Source: Pigmentiphaga sp. NML030171
GTDB taxonomy: Bacteria > Pseudomonadota > Gammaproteobacteria > Burkholderiales > Burkholderiaceae_B
Direction of reading: 5' to 3'
DNA: 64,000 nt
NCBI RefSeq assembly: GCF_002188635.1
Contig: NZ_NINX01000029.1
Span: 186,001-250,000, forward strand
Shown in pieces: positions 36,149 through 43,921 of this stretch. Positions within the stretch are counted from its first letter, which is position 1, and each line of letters starts with the position of its first letter. The notes beneath the pieces were generated by a model. It worked only from the letters and a program-made list of their open reading frames with translations, had not been told where the DNA came from and ran no database searches. Both the position numbers and the translations under genes were made by a program.

Positions 36149-37012
36149 TCAGGCGGAATACGAGCTTCCCAGCCGCATCAATTCCGGCGTGCCGATCAGC
36201 GCGTTCAGTTCGTCGAAATCCAGCATGCGGTCGCGCCAGGGAGCCGTCGTGCCGTGCTCGCGCAGGCTGCCGTAGTAGCCCTGCAGCACGTGGGCGACCG
36301 CGCGCGCGGTGCCGCCCGGGAAGATCGCGATGCCGAAGCCGTGCCGCTCGAGTTCCGCCGCGCTCTGGATAGGGGTCTTGCCGCCCTCCACCATGTTGGC
36401 CAGCAGCGGCGCCCGGCCTTTGAAGCGGCGGCAGGCCGTGTCCATCTGCTCCGGAGTCCTCAGGGCCTCGATGAACAGCGCGTCCACGCCGGTCTCCAGG
36501 TATCGTTCGGCCCGGTCCAGGGCCGCCTCCAGTCCTTCGACGGCGACCGCATCGGTACGCGCCAGGATCAGGGTGGACGAGGAGTCCCGCGCATCCAGCG
36601 CGGCCTTGAGCTTGCCGGCCATCTCGGCGACCGGCACCACGGACTTGCCGTCCAGGTGGCCACAGCGCTTGGGAAAGGTCTGGTCCTCGAGCTGTATCAT
36701 CGCGGCGCCGGCGCGCTCCAGTCCGCGCACCGTGCGCATCGCGTTCAGCGCGTTGCCGAACCCGGTATCGGCGTCGACGATCACGGGCAGCGACACCCGC
36801 TCGGTGATGCGCGCCAGGGTATCGGCGACTTCGGTGTAGGTGGTCAGGCCGACGTCCGAACGCCCCAGGCGGGTATAGGCGATGGATGCGCCCGACAGGT
36901 ACAGGGCCTCGAAGCCGGCCTGCTCGGCGATCAGGGCGCTGAAGGCATCATAGACGCCCGGGGCGAGCACGATGCCGGGACGGGCCAGGCGGCCGCGCAA
37001 ATCATGGGACAT
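36149..37012 (-). CDS. Isocitrate lyase / PEP mutase-superfamily lyase (2,3-dimethylmalate or methylisocitrate lyase-like)
   Basis: 287 residues. The superfamily signature FPKRCGHLDGK (KRCGH), metal site DADTGFGN and ARTDA are present. Members cleave a C-C bond in 2-hydroxy dicarboxylates: methylisocitrate, 2,3-dimethylmalate, oxaloacetate. AAGGAGAGCCCGCC precedes the start, 13 bases after the isochorismatase-like gene. As last gene of an operon that begins with an aconitase-type hydratase pair, it would cleave the malate-type product of that hydratase; this is inference. Confidence 0.85.
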   Translation of the reverse strand: MSHDLRGRLARPGIVLAPGVYDAFSALIAEQAGFEALYLSGASIAYTRLGRSDVGLTTYTEVADTLARITERVSLPVIVDADTGFGNALNAMRTVRGLERAGAAMIQLEDQTFPKRCGHLDGKSVVPVAEMAGKLKAALDARDSSSTLILARTDAVAVEGLEAALDRAERYLETGVDALFIEALRTPEQMDTACRRFKGRAPLLANMVEGGKTPIQSAAELERHGFGIAIFPGGTARAVAHVLQGYYGSLREHGTTAPWRDRMLDFDELNALIGTPELMRLGSSYSA

Positions 37013-37025
37013 GGCGGGCTCTCCT

Positions 37026-37646
37026 TCAGGCGGCCAGGCCGCGCTCGAAGCTGCGGCAGTCGGTTACGTCGGCGATGCCCGCCATGTCGGCCAGCGCCGT
37101 GGCATGCACTTCCTCGCGGAAGGCGGCGCAGCCGTCCGCCAGCACGGCGACATGGTATTCGCGCATGTGGGCGTCGCGGACCGTGCTGGCCACGCCGCCG
37201 TTGGTCACGATGCCGCACACCGCGACCGTATCGATGCCGGCATGGCGCAGCACCCAGTCCAGCTGCGTGTTGAAGAAGGCGGAGTACGCCACCTTGCAGA
37301 CCGACACGTCGACCAGGCCGTCCAGCTCGGCCACATTGGCCTGCCCACGGCTGCCGGGCGCGAAATCGCCCTTGCGCAGGAACGGCCGCAGCGCCGCCAG
37401 GTGCGGGGCGATCATCGGTTCGCCCCGGCCGTCCGGCCACAGCGTGAACTGGCTGGCAACCACCATGCCGCCGGCCGCTTTCAGGGCCCGCGCCGCTGCC
37501 GCCACGCGCGGCGGCAGCGCGGCCGCGGCGGCGCTGACGGCCCCGCCCCGCGCGTAGGCGCCGTCGGGCGCGAGGAAGTCGTTCTGCAGGTCGACGATCA
37601 GCAGCGCGGTGCGCGCCGGGTCGGCGGGAAAGGATGCGTTGGTCAT
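37026..37646 (-). CDS. Isochorismatase-fold hydrolase lacking the nucleophilic cysteine
   Basis: 206 residues. The catalytic aspartate is in LLIVDLQNDF and the lysine in VSVCKVAYSAFF, but where amidohydrolase members have the cysteine (TNVCVEST or TNGCVEST) this protein reads GIVTNGGVAST, with glycine. A cysteine-to-glycine change at this position is known in isochorismatases proper (PhzD type), which split vinyl ethers without a nucleophile. Its start overlaps the small hydratase subunit gene by ATGA. It may act on an enol ether, be inactive, or bind ligand only. Confidence 0.85.
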   Translation of the reverse strand: MTNASFPADPARTALLIVDLQNDFLAPDGAYARGGAVSAAAAALPPRVAAAARALKAAGGMVVASQFTLWPDGRGEPMIAPHLAALRPFLRKGDFAPGSRGQANVAELDGLVDVSVCKVAYSAFFNTQLDWVLRHAGIDTVAVCGIVTNGGVASTVRDAHMREYHVAVLADGCAAFREEVHATALADMAGIADVTDCRSFERGLAA

Positions 37647-38173
37647 GACGGTCGATGTCCGGTGGAAGAAGTGGCGGGACCATTCCCGGCCAGACGCTTG
37701 CGCAGCTGGTTCAGCAGTCCGCCGCTGCGGGCCATGTCTACCAGGAAATCCGGAATGGCCTCGCACTCGAGCACCCTGCCGTCCCGCGTCACCACTTGCG
37801 GCGTCGCGCGAAACCGGATCTCGATCCGCTCGGCCTCGTCCAGCGTCTCCGCCTGCGGGCAGGTCAGCAGCATCAGCCCGACGTTGAAGGCGTTGCGGAA
37901 GAACAGCCCGCCATAGGACGGCGCGATCACCGCCGCCACGCCCAGGCGTACCAGCGCCGCCGCCGCCTGTTCGCGCGAGGATCCGATGCCGAAACCCGGT
38001 CCCGCCGCCACGACGTCGCCCGGCCGCACCGTGGCGGCGAACTCGGGCCGGACCGACTCCAGGCAGTGCGTGGCGATGACATCGATGCCGTGCTTCATGA
38101 CGTAGCCGGGCGCCAGCAGGTCGGTATCGATGTCCGGCCCCAGCTTCCAGACGCGGTGCGTGGTCCCGCTCAT
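37643..38173 (-). CDS. Aconitase-superfamily hydratase small subunit (LeuD/DmdB type)
   Basis: 176 residues. GPDIDTDLLAPGYVM and GPGFGIGSSREQAA are hallmarks of the swivel subunit of 3-isopropylmalate dehydratase and its relatives (homoaconitase, maleate hydratase, dimethylmaleate hydratase). It is coupled at both ends: its start overlaps the large-subunit gene and its stop overlaps the isochorismatase-like gene, each by ATGA. It is unlikely to be leucine biosynthesis because no leuA/leuB accompany it and the partner genes are catabolic. Confidence 0.9.
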   Translation of the reverse strand: MSGTTHRVWKLGPDIDTDLLAPGYVMKHGIDVIATHCLESVRPEFAATVRPGDVVAAGPGFGIGSSREQAAAALVRLGVAAVIAPSYGGLFFRNAFNVGLMLLTCPQAETLDEAERIEIRFRATPQVVTRDGRVLECEAIPDFLVDMARSGGLLNQLRKRLAGNGPATSSTGHRPS

Positions 38174-39447
38174 GCCAGTACCTCCCGGGGATCGCTGATG
38201 ACGCCGCGCAATGCCGAGGCGGCCACGGTATAGGGCGACCCCAGGTACACCTGGGCGGTGGGCGAGCCCATGCGCCCCTTGAAGTTGCGCGCGGTGGTCG
38301 AGATGACCGTGACGTCGTCGCCCATGGGACTGCCATAGCCCGAGCAGGCGCCGCAGGATGTGGGAAAGAGTTCCGCGCCGGCATCCATCAGGACCTGCAG
38401 CACGCCTTCGTCGCGCGCGGCATCCTGGTCGCGCAGGCTGGCCGGGGCGACGATCAGCCGCACGCCCGGCGCGACGCGGTGTCCCTTGAGCACCGATGCG
38501 GCGGCGCGCAGGTCATCGAGCTTGGCACCCGTGCAGGCGCCGACATAGGCGACGTGGACCGGAACGCCGTGATAATCGTCCACCGGCCGCGAATTCGCGG
38601 GGCTGTGCGGCGCGGCCACCATGGGCGACAGCGCGCTGGCATCGAAGTCGTAGCGGGTGCAGGCGGCCCCTTCGTCCGTATGCCATTCCCCCAGGTCGGG
38701 CACCCTGGCGCCGATGGCGGACAGCCATTCGGCCGTGATCTCGTCGGGTGCGATCAGGCCGGCCTGGGCGCCCAGCTCGGCGCTCATGTTCGACAGCGTC
38801 ATGCGTTCCTGCATGCCGAGCGCCCGTACCGCCGGCCCGCAGAACTCCACGGCCTGGTAGGCGCCGCCGTTCATGCCGAAGCGGCCCAGCATGTGCAGCA
38901 TCATGTCCTTGGCGGTGACGCCCCCGGACAGGGTGCCGGACCAGTGCATGCGCAGGGTGTCCGGCACGCGCAGCCAGATCTCGCCCGTCACGACCACGCC
39001 CAGCATCTCGGTCGAGCCTATGCCGAACATGTAGGCGCCGAACGCGCCGCCCGTCGGCGAATGCGAATCCCCGCCCACGCAGAACATGCCGGGCAGGATA
39101 TGGCCGCCCTGCGGCACCACGACGTGGCAGATGCCCTGGCTGTCGTAGACGTGGGGCAGATCCTGCTCGCGGGCCCATTCGCGCGCGATGCGGACGATCC
39201 TGCGGGACTCCTCGTCGCGCTCGGGCACGTAGTGGTCCATCACCAGCACCACGCGCGACTTGTCCCAGATGCCCGCGCCCAGCTCTTCCAGCATGGGCTT
39301 GAGGCGCCTCGGTCCCGAAGAATCATGGAACATCGCGAGATCGACCTTGCAGGTCACGATCTCGCCCACGCGCACGCTGGCGCGCCCCGACGCGCGCGCG
39401 ATGAGCTTCTGCGCCAGCGTCCGGCCTTCATCCGGCGATGTAATCAA
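38170..39447 (-). CDS. Aconitase-superfamily hydratase large subunit (LeuC/DmdA type)
   Basis: 425 residues. The [4Fe-4S] cluster cysteines are visible: ACTGAKLDDLR and the pair in FPTSCGACSGYGSPMG; FCVGGDSHSPTGGAFGA contains the family histidine/serine site. Length fits the two-subunit archaeal-type LeuC. First gene of a four-gene operon under a palindrome matching one upstream of the divergent-side GntR gene. Possible substrates: maleate, 2,3-dimethylmaleate or another substituted alkene dicarboxylate. Confidence 0.9.
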   Translation of the reverse strand: MITSPDEGRTLAQKLIARASGRASVRVGEIVTCKVDLAMFHDSSGPRRLKPMLEELGAGIWDKSRVVLVMDHYVPERDEESRRIVRIAREWAREQDLPHVYDSQGICHVVVPQGGHILPGMFCVGGDSHSPTGGAFGAYMFGIGSTEMLGVVVTGEIWLRVPDTLRMHWSGTLSGGVTAKDMMLHMLGRFGMNGGAYQAVEFCGPAVRALGMQERMTLSNMSAELGAQAGLIAPDEITAEWLSAIGARVPDLGEWHTDEGAACTRYDFDASALSPMVAAPHSPANSRPVDDYHGVPVHVAYVGACTGAKLDDLRAAASVLKGHRVAPGVRLIVAPASLRDQDAARDEGVLQVLMDAGAELFPTSCGACSGYGSPMGDDVTVISTTARNFKGRMGSPTAQVYLGSPYTVAASALRGVISDPREVLA

Positions 39448-39493
39448 GCTGTCACCCGATATCCTCGAAGGTCCCGGCCGGGCCCTTCCAATC

Positions 39494-39509
39494 TATTGTC
39501 CTAACAATA
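39494..39509. promoter_or_regulatory. Candidate GntR operator upstream of the hydratase operon
   Basis: TATTGTCCTAACAATA, part of an 18-base sequence with perfect 7-base arms (CTATTGT and ACAATAG). It lies 46 bases before the hydratase large-subunit start and downstream of the GntR gene. A second copy with the same outer arms sits at 40375-40390. Confidence 0.65.
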
Positions 39510-39571
39510 GTACATTTGATTCGGGTTCTTGTGTTCTTATTTGTGGCGCGCCGGATACCCGGCGCGGCGCC

Positions 39572-40357
39572 TTAGCGCATGTAGGCGTTGAAATCCTTGC
39601 TGACCCAGACCTTGGCGTCGATGTCGCCCACCCGCGACAGCTCCATCTCGTACTCGTAGCGGTCGGGGCAGTACAGGCCCTGCAGCCAGAGCACGGGCCG
39701 ATCGTTCACGTCGTAGACCACCCGGCTGACCGACAGCAGGGCCGATCCCAGCGGCATGCCGAGCAGGCCCGCGACGGTGGCATCGGCCTGGCGCGCAGAA
39801 ATGCTTTGCCGGGCCCGGCCGATCTCCACGCCCGACTCCTCGATCAGCACCAGCATGGCCTTGCGGCCCAGTTGCCGGCGGCCGAGGTTGCCCGCGAACT
39901 CGCGCGGCACCCAGGTGGTGATGCAGGAGACGGGGCCCGCCTTGGTGCTGCGCACGCGCACCGCCCGCAGCACCTGCGCGCGCGGTTCGATCTGCAGCAT
40001 CTGCGCCACCGGCTCGGTGGCGGACACGTATTCGTGCTCGATGACCTTGACCGTGGTGTCCAGGCTGGCGGCGATGATGTTGTCCAGCAGCCCCGCCATC
40101 CGGTGGGTGGACGAGGCTTGCTGCCCCGCCTGGCCCGGAGGCTGCAAACGCCGCGTCCCCCGGCCGGCCGATCGCTCGATCAATCCTTCCTGGGTCAGGT
40201 TCTCCAGGGCCTTGCGAACGGTCGCCCGCGAGACGCCGAACTCTTCCATCAGTTCCAGCTCGCCGGGCACGCGCTGGTCGTACAGGCCATCGCGCAGCCT
40301 TTCTTTCAACACCAGGTATACGCTGTGGTACTTCGGCAGGGGCAAGGTTTGCTGCAT
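39572..40357 (-). CDS. GntR-family regulator of the HutC subgroup
   Basis: 261 residues. Winged helix-turn-helix at residues about 8-75 (LKERLRDGLY, ELMEEFGVSRATVRKALENL), then a UTRA effector domain (IEHEYVSATEPVAQMLQIEP and onward). The start is MQQTLPLPKYHSV; the long upstream extension in frame is unrelated. It reads toward the hydratase operon on the same strand and is divergent from a Bug receptor gene. Matching palindromes on both sides suggest it represses itself, the operon and perhaps the Bug/racemase pair. Confidence 0.88.
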   Translation of the reverse strand: MQQTLPLPKYHSVYLVLKERLRDGLYDQRVPGELELMEEFGVSRATVRKALENLTQEGLIERSAGRGTRRLQPPGQAGQQASSTHRMAGLLDNIIAASLDTTVKVIEHEYVSATEPVAQMLQIEPRAQVLRAVRVRSTKAGPVSCITTWVPREFAGNLGRRQLGRKAMLVLIEESGVEIGRARQSISARQADATVAGLLGMPLGSALLSVSRVVYDVNDRPVLWLQGLYCPDRYEYEMELSRVGDIDAKVWVSKDFNAYMR

Positions 40358-40374
40358 AGACTGGGGTTCTGTCT

Positions 40375-40390
40375 TATTGTCTGTCCAATA
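40375..40390. promoter_or_regulatory. Candidate GntR operator upstream of the regulator gene
   Basis: TATTGTCTGTCCAATA: arms TATTG and CAATA identical to the site at 39494-39509, with the first central bases (TC) also shared. It is 18 bases upstream of the GntR start and about 80 bases from the start of the divergent Bug gene. Confidence 0.6.
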
Positions 40391-40467
40391 GAACAATTTA
40401 GCTTGACTCGATAGCGAAACCTGGCGGAATATCCACATGCGTTGTCCATATTCTTTCAGGTCCTGCC

Positions 40468-41478
40468 ATGCGCCATCATAGTACAGGGGAACACCGCGCC
40501 CACCCCCGCGCGCTGAATATCTGCCGCCGTGCATTTCTGGCCCTGGGCCTGGCCGCGGCTTCGATCACGGTCCACGCGCAAACCTATCCGGACCGCCCCA
40601 TCAAGCTGATCGTGCCATTCAGCCCGGGCGGCTCGACCGACGTCATCGGCCGCCTCGTCGCCAGCGCACTGGCCGAACAGGTCGGCCAGTCCGTCATCGT
40701 CGACAACAAGGGCGGCGCCGGCTCCATCCTCGGGACCGACCTCGGCGCCAAGGCGCCGGCCGACGGCTACACGCTGGTCATCACCAACGGCGCGGCCATC
40801 ACCACCGGGCCGCTGCTCGGCCAGAAGATTCCCTACGATCCGTTCCGCGACTTCACGCACATCATGCTGCTGGGGACCTTTCCCAATGGCCTCATCGTGC
40901 GCACCAGCCACCCGGCGAAGAACTTCAAGGAATTCGTCGAGCTGGCCCGCCAGGCCGGCGGCAAGTACAACTACGGTTCGGCGGGCGTAGGCTCGGCCGG
41001 CTTCCTGACCGGCGAAATGCTGAAGCAGAAGGCCCGCCTGGACATGACCCACGTACCCTACAAGGGCACCGGGCCCGCCATGAACGACCTGCTGGGCGGA
41101 CAGCTCGACGCCATCTTCAACAACATGTCGGTCGCCTCGACCCAGGCCAAGGCGGGCAACGTGCGCATCCTGGCCGTCAGCGGCCCCAAGCGCGTCGCCG
41201 CCTTCCCGGACGTGCCCACCATGGACGAAATCGTGCCGGGCACGGTGGGCGAGGCCTGGTTCGGCGTCTCGGCGCCCGCCGGCACGCCAGCCGCGGTCGT
41301 CGACCGGCTGCAGGCCGCGCTGGGCAAGGTCATGGCCAACGCCGACATCCGCGCCAAGCTGTCGGACTTGGGACTTACCCCCGTCGGCGCGCCGCAGGCC
41401 GAGTTCGTGAAATTCCTGCACGACGAAGACCGCAAGTGGGCGCCCATCATCAAGGCCGCCAACATCAAGCTGGATTGA
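40468..41478 (+). CDS. Bug-family (tripartite tricarboxylate) periplasmic substrate-binding protein
   Basis: 336 residues. A positively charged N-terminus leads into a signal peptide ending VHA, with mature start QTYPDRPIKLIVPFSPGGST. DNKGGAGSILGTD and ADGYTLVIT are family motifs. It is divergent from the GntR regulator and 7 bases ahead of a maleate isomerase-like gene. By context its ligand is the dicarboxylate or precursor handled by the surrounding hydratase and lyase genes. Confidence 0.92.
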   Translation: MRHHSTGEHRAHPRALNICRRAFLALGLAAASITVHAQTYPDRPIKLIVPFSPGGSTDVIGRLVASALAEQVGQSVIVDNKGGAGSILGTDLGAKAPADGYTLVITNGAAITTGPLLGQKIPYDPFRDFTHIMLLGTFPNGLIVRTSHPAKNFKEFVELARQAGGKYNYGSAGVGSAGFLTGEMLKQKARLDMTHVPYKGTGPAMNDLLGGQLDAIFNNMSVASTQAKAGNVRILAVSGPKRVAAFPDVPTMDEIVPGTVGEAWFGVSAPAGTPAAVVDRLQAALGKVMANADIRAKLSDLGLTPVGAPQAEFVKFLHDEDRKWAPIIKAANIKLD

Positions 41479-41485
41479 TGCCCGC

Positions 41486-42244
41486 ATGGCCGTCGAATAC
41501 GCACCCCGGGGGCTCATCGGCCTGCTGACCCCGCAGGCCAACACCACGGTCGAGCCCGAATACTTCATCCTGCTGCCGGCCGGCTACGCCCACATCAATG
41601 CCCGGTTGATGAGCGACAAGTCCACGATCGAGGCGCGGCTGGTCGACTACGTGGACAGGCTGGACACCGCCTGCGACCAGTTCGCCAACGCGCCCATCAA
41701 GGCAGTCGCGGTGGGCTGCACCGGCGCCTCCTACCTGGTGGGCCGCGAACGCGAGGAACGGGTACTGGCAGGCATCGAGCGCGAGCGCGGCGTCCCGGCC
41801 TTCACGGCGGCCACCGCGGTGGTCGCTTCATTGAAGCAATTGGGCGCCCGCCGGATCGCGCTGGCCTCGCCCTACCCCGCCGGGCTGACCGCCGCCAGCA
41901 AGGCCTATTGGGAATCCCAGGGGTTCACGGTCGTGCGCGTGGCGTCGGCCGCCATGGACCACACGCAGTTCCATCCCATCTATTCGATGAAGGCGGACAC
42001 CGCCGGCGCGCTGCTCGATGACCTGGCCCGCGACGACACCGACGCCATCCTGATGCTGGGCACGGGCATGCCCACCCTGACCCCGCTGCTGGCGGCGAAC
42101 GCCCGGTCGCGCGTGCCGGTGCTGTCGTGCATGCTGTGTCTGGCCTGGATGGGCGTCTCGGCCGTGGATGGCCAGCCCGCGCCGCTGGAACCCTGGCTGC
42201 GTGGCGACCACTGGCGCGAGCGCCTCGCGCGGCAACAGCCCTGA
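41486..42244 (+). CDS. Maleate isomerase / arylmalonate decarboxylase / Asp-Glu racemase superfamily protein
   Basis: 252 residues. PQANTTVEPEYFILLPAGY, VGCTGASYLVG (first cysteine) and SCMLCLAWMG (second cysteine region) match the superfamily and the paralogue at 1728-2495. Immediately downstream of a Bug receptor, ending before a strong terminator. In maleate isomerases the two cysteines interconvert cis and trans dicarboxylates, which would fit feeding the nearby hydratase; this is inference. Confidence 0.78.
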   Translation: MAVEYAPRGLIGLLTPQANTTVEPEYFILLPAGYAHINARLMSDKSTIEARLVDYVDRLDTACDQFANAPIKAVAVGCTGASYLVGREREERVLAGIERERGVPAFTAATAVVASLKQLGARRIALASPYPAGLTAASKAYWESQGFTVVRVASAAMDHTQFHPIYSMKADTAGALLDDLARDDTDAILMLGTGMPTLTPLLAANARSRVPVLSCMLCLAWMGVSAVDGQPAPLEPWLRGDHWRERLARQQP

Positions 42245-42254
42245 ACCACCACGA

Positions 42255-42286
42255 AACGGCGCTTCCACCGGAAAGCGCCGTTTTTT
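42255..42286 (+). terminator. Rho-independent terminator after the racemase-like gene
   Basis: AACGGCGCTT and AAGCGCCGTT form the stem, with CCACCGGA between, followed by six T. It ends the Bug/racemase transcript. The T-run continues into one of the TTTTTCAT octamers. Confidence 0.88.
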
Positions 42287-42306
42287 CATCGCCGGGCCGC
42301 CCCAAG

Positions 42307-42371
42307 ATGAAAAACACCCCCTTGGGGGGCAGCGCCGCCGCGAAGCGGCAAGCGTGGGGGCCATTTTTCAT
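42307..42371. repeat. Palindromic intergenic repeat bounded by inverted ATGAAAAA / TTTTTCAT octamers
   Basis: ATGAAAAA at the left and TTTTTCAT at the right enclose CCCCCTTGGGGGG, GCCGCCGCGAAGCGGC and GCGTGGGGG stem-loops. It resembles other GC-rich extragenic repeats of betaproteobacteria and seems to be the landing site of the mobile element. The 302 bases between the racemase-like gene and the integrase hold only the terminator, this repeat and about 170 bases of element DNA in which I see no gene. Confidence 0.7.
42364..42371. other. Probable attL of a Tn4371-family integrative conjugative element
   Basis: TTTTTCAT, recalled as the 8-base direct repeat at the ends of Tn4371-like elements. 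It lies 175 bases upstream of the integrase start. A second direct copy is at 42282-42289 within the terminator T-run and an inverted copy at 42307-42314, so the exact boundary is uncertain by up to about 80 bases. The attR partner is outside the window. Confidence 0.6.
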
Positions 42372-42546
42372 TTCACACTGACTTCAGTACCGTAATTCGC
42401 TGGACTACGCCGAAGCCAGATACAGCAGGTTTATCAATAACTTAGGCGCGTTCATCATATGCCGGTGCTTTCTGAAACCTGATCCGGCTTCCTGCCTCGT
42501 GGCTCCCATGTGGCCCCTGGAAACCGGGTCTTTCCGAGGAGTCATC

Positions 42547-43746
42547 GTGGCAAAAATCAAGCTCACCAAGTCCGCAGTGGATGCGGCACAACCCCAGGCG
42601 CAGGCCGTCGAACTGCGGGACACGCTGGTGCCCGGCTTCCTGTGCAAGATTACACCAGCGGGCCGCAAGGTGTTCATGCTCCAGTACCGCACGAACGCCG
42701 GCGAGCGCCGCAAACCCGCTTTGGGCCTGTATGGCGAACTGACCGTCGAGCAGGCCCGCTCGCTGGCCCAGGAATGGCTGGCCCAGGTACGCCGGGGCGG
42801 CGACCCGGCCGCCGACAAGGCGGCGGCGCGCAAGGCGCCCACGGTCACGGAACTGTGCGTGAAGTTCATGGAGGATCACTCCAAGCAACGCAACAAGCCC
42901 AGCACCCGCCGGGGCTACCAGGGCGTCATCGACCGCTGCATCGTCCCCTTCCTGGGCCGCATCAAGGTTCAGGACGTGAAGCGCCCGGACGTGGCCGGGG
43001 CGATGAAGAAGATGGCGCACAAGCCCGCCGAGGCGAACCGCGCTTTCAGCGTCATGCGCAAGATGTTCAACCTGGCCGAGGTCTGGGGTTATCGGCCGGA
43101 CGGCACCAACCCATGCCGCCACGTCCCGGTGTACCCCGACGGCAAGGCCACCCACCTCATCAGCGACGAGGACATGGGCAAGCTGTTCCGGCACCTTGAC
43201 GGTATCGAGGCCGAAGGGCTGGAGAACTACGTCATCCCGCTGGCGATCCGCCTGCAATTCGAGTTTGCCGGGCGGCGCTCCGAGATCATCTCGCTGGAAT
43301 GGGCATGGGTGGATCTGGACAACCGCCGCGTGGTCTGGCCCGATAGCAAGACAGGTGGCATGTCCAAGCCCTTGAGCGAGGAAGCCTACCGGCTGCTGTC
43401 CACCGCGCCGCGCCGGGACGGCTGCCCCTACGTGCTGCCGTCGCCGAACGACCCGGCCAAGCATCTCACCGAGGGCGAGTATTACGGTGCCTGGTGCCGC
43501 ATCCTGAAGGCGGCGGGCGCTACGCACGTGGGCACGCATGGCATCCGCCACCGTTCGGCCACTGACATCGCCAACTCGGGGATTCCGGTGAAGGTGGGCA
43601 TGGCGCTGACGGCGCACAAGACCGTGGCGATGTTCATGCGGTACGTCCACACGGAGGACGATCCGGTGCGGCAGGCCGCCGAGCTGGTGGCGAACCGGCG
43701 CAAGACGATCACCGGGGCGCAACGCACCGAGCAGGCGTCCGCATGA
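42547..43746 (+). CDS. int: Tyrosine recombinase (P4-type integrase of Tn4371-like elements)
   Basis: 399 residues from a GTG start with CGAGGAG upstream. N-terminal Arm-DNA-binding domain (KIKLTKSAVDAAQPQ, GLYGELTVEQARSLAQEW), a SAM-like core-binding domain, then the catalytic domain: arginine in FEFAGRRSEIISLEW, HGIRHRSATD (HxxR), LTAHKT, and nucleophile Tyr366 in FMRYVH. All catalytic residues are present, so it should be active. It integrates and excises the element at TTTTTCAT-type sites. Confidence 0.92.
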   Translation: MAKIKLTKSAVDAAQPQAQAVELRDTLVPGFLCKITPAGRKVFMLQYRTNAGERRKPALGLYGELTVEQARSLAQEWLAQVRRGGDPAADKAAARKAPTVTELCVKFMEDHSKQRNKPSTRRGYQGVIDRCIVPFLGRIKVQDVKRPDVAGAMKKMAHKPAEANRAFSVMRKMFNLAEVWGYRPDGTNPCRHVPVYPDGKATHLISDEDMGKLFRHLDGIEAEGLENYVIPLAIRLQFEFAGRRSEIISLEWAWVDLDNRRVVWPDSKTGGMSKPLSEEAYRLLSTAPRRDGCPYVLPSPNDPAKHLTEGEYYGAWCRILKAAGATHVGTHGIRHRSATDIANSGIPVKVGMALTAHKTVAMFMRYVHTEDDPVRQAAELVANRRKTITGAQRTEQASA

Positions 43747-43814
43747 ACGGCAAGATGCCGTCGGCTGCGGCAGGCGCGGCGTTGCCAGCCTTTCGTGTCG
43801 GAAATCAGGCCCGC

Positions 43815-43845
43815 CGAATTGTCGCGACGCTGTCGCGACAATTCG
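43815..43845. repeat. Perfect long palindrome, left flank of the toxin-antitoxin-like cassette
   Basis: 14-base arms CGAATTGTCGCGAC and GTCGCGACAATTCG around a GCT centre, with no mismatch. The inner 27 bases have the same design (AATT, 8 further arm bases, GCT centre) as the palindrome at 44904-44930. It lies 69 bases after the integrase stop; no T-run follows, so it is not a standard terminator. Confidence 0.85.
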
Positions 43846-43868
43846 AGCGTGGGTCACCAAGCCTTGCA

Positions 43869-43910
43869 GCAAGGTTGTCACTTGACAACCTTGCGCATCA
43901 TCCCCATACT
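43869..43910 (+). promoter_or_regulatory. Promoter with overlapping operator for the HicA-like gene
   Basis: 12-base inverted arms GCAAGGTTGTCA and TGACAACCTTGC separated by CT (43869-43894). The right arm contains TTGACA at 43882-43887; CATACT follows 17 bases later at 43905-43910, giving a sigma70-like promoter whose -35 lies in the operator. The -10 directly abuts the GGAGG of the gene, so a transcript from here would be almost leaderless. Confidence 0.6.
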
Positions 43911-43921
43911 GGAGGTCGCTG

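Noticed and set aside
37643..39447. Calling the hydratase pair leucine biosynthesis leuCD
   Set aside because: No leuA or leuB nearby, coupled instead to a lyase and an isochorismatase-fold gene under a GntR regulator, so a catabolic hydratase is more likely.
42307..42371. The repeat at the element boundary as a possible small CRISPR or attC site
   Set aside because: Only a single copy exists, without spacers or the attC R-box pattern; it is an extragenic palindrome.
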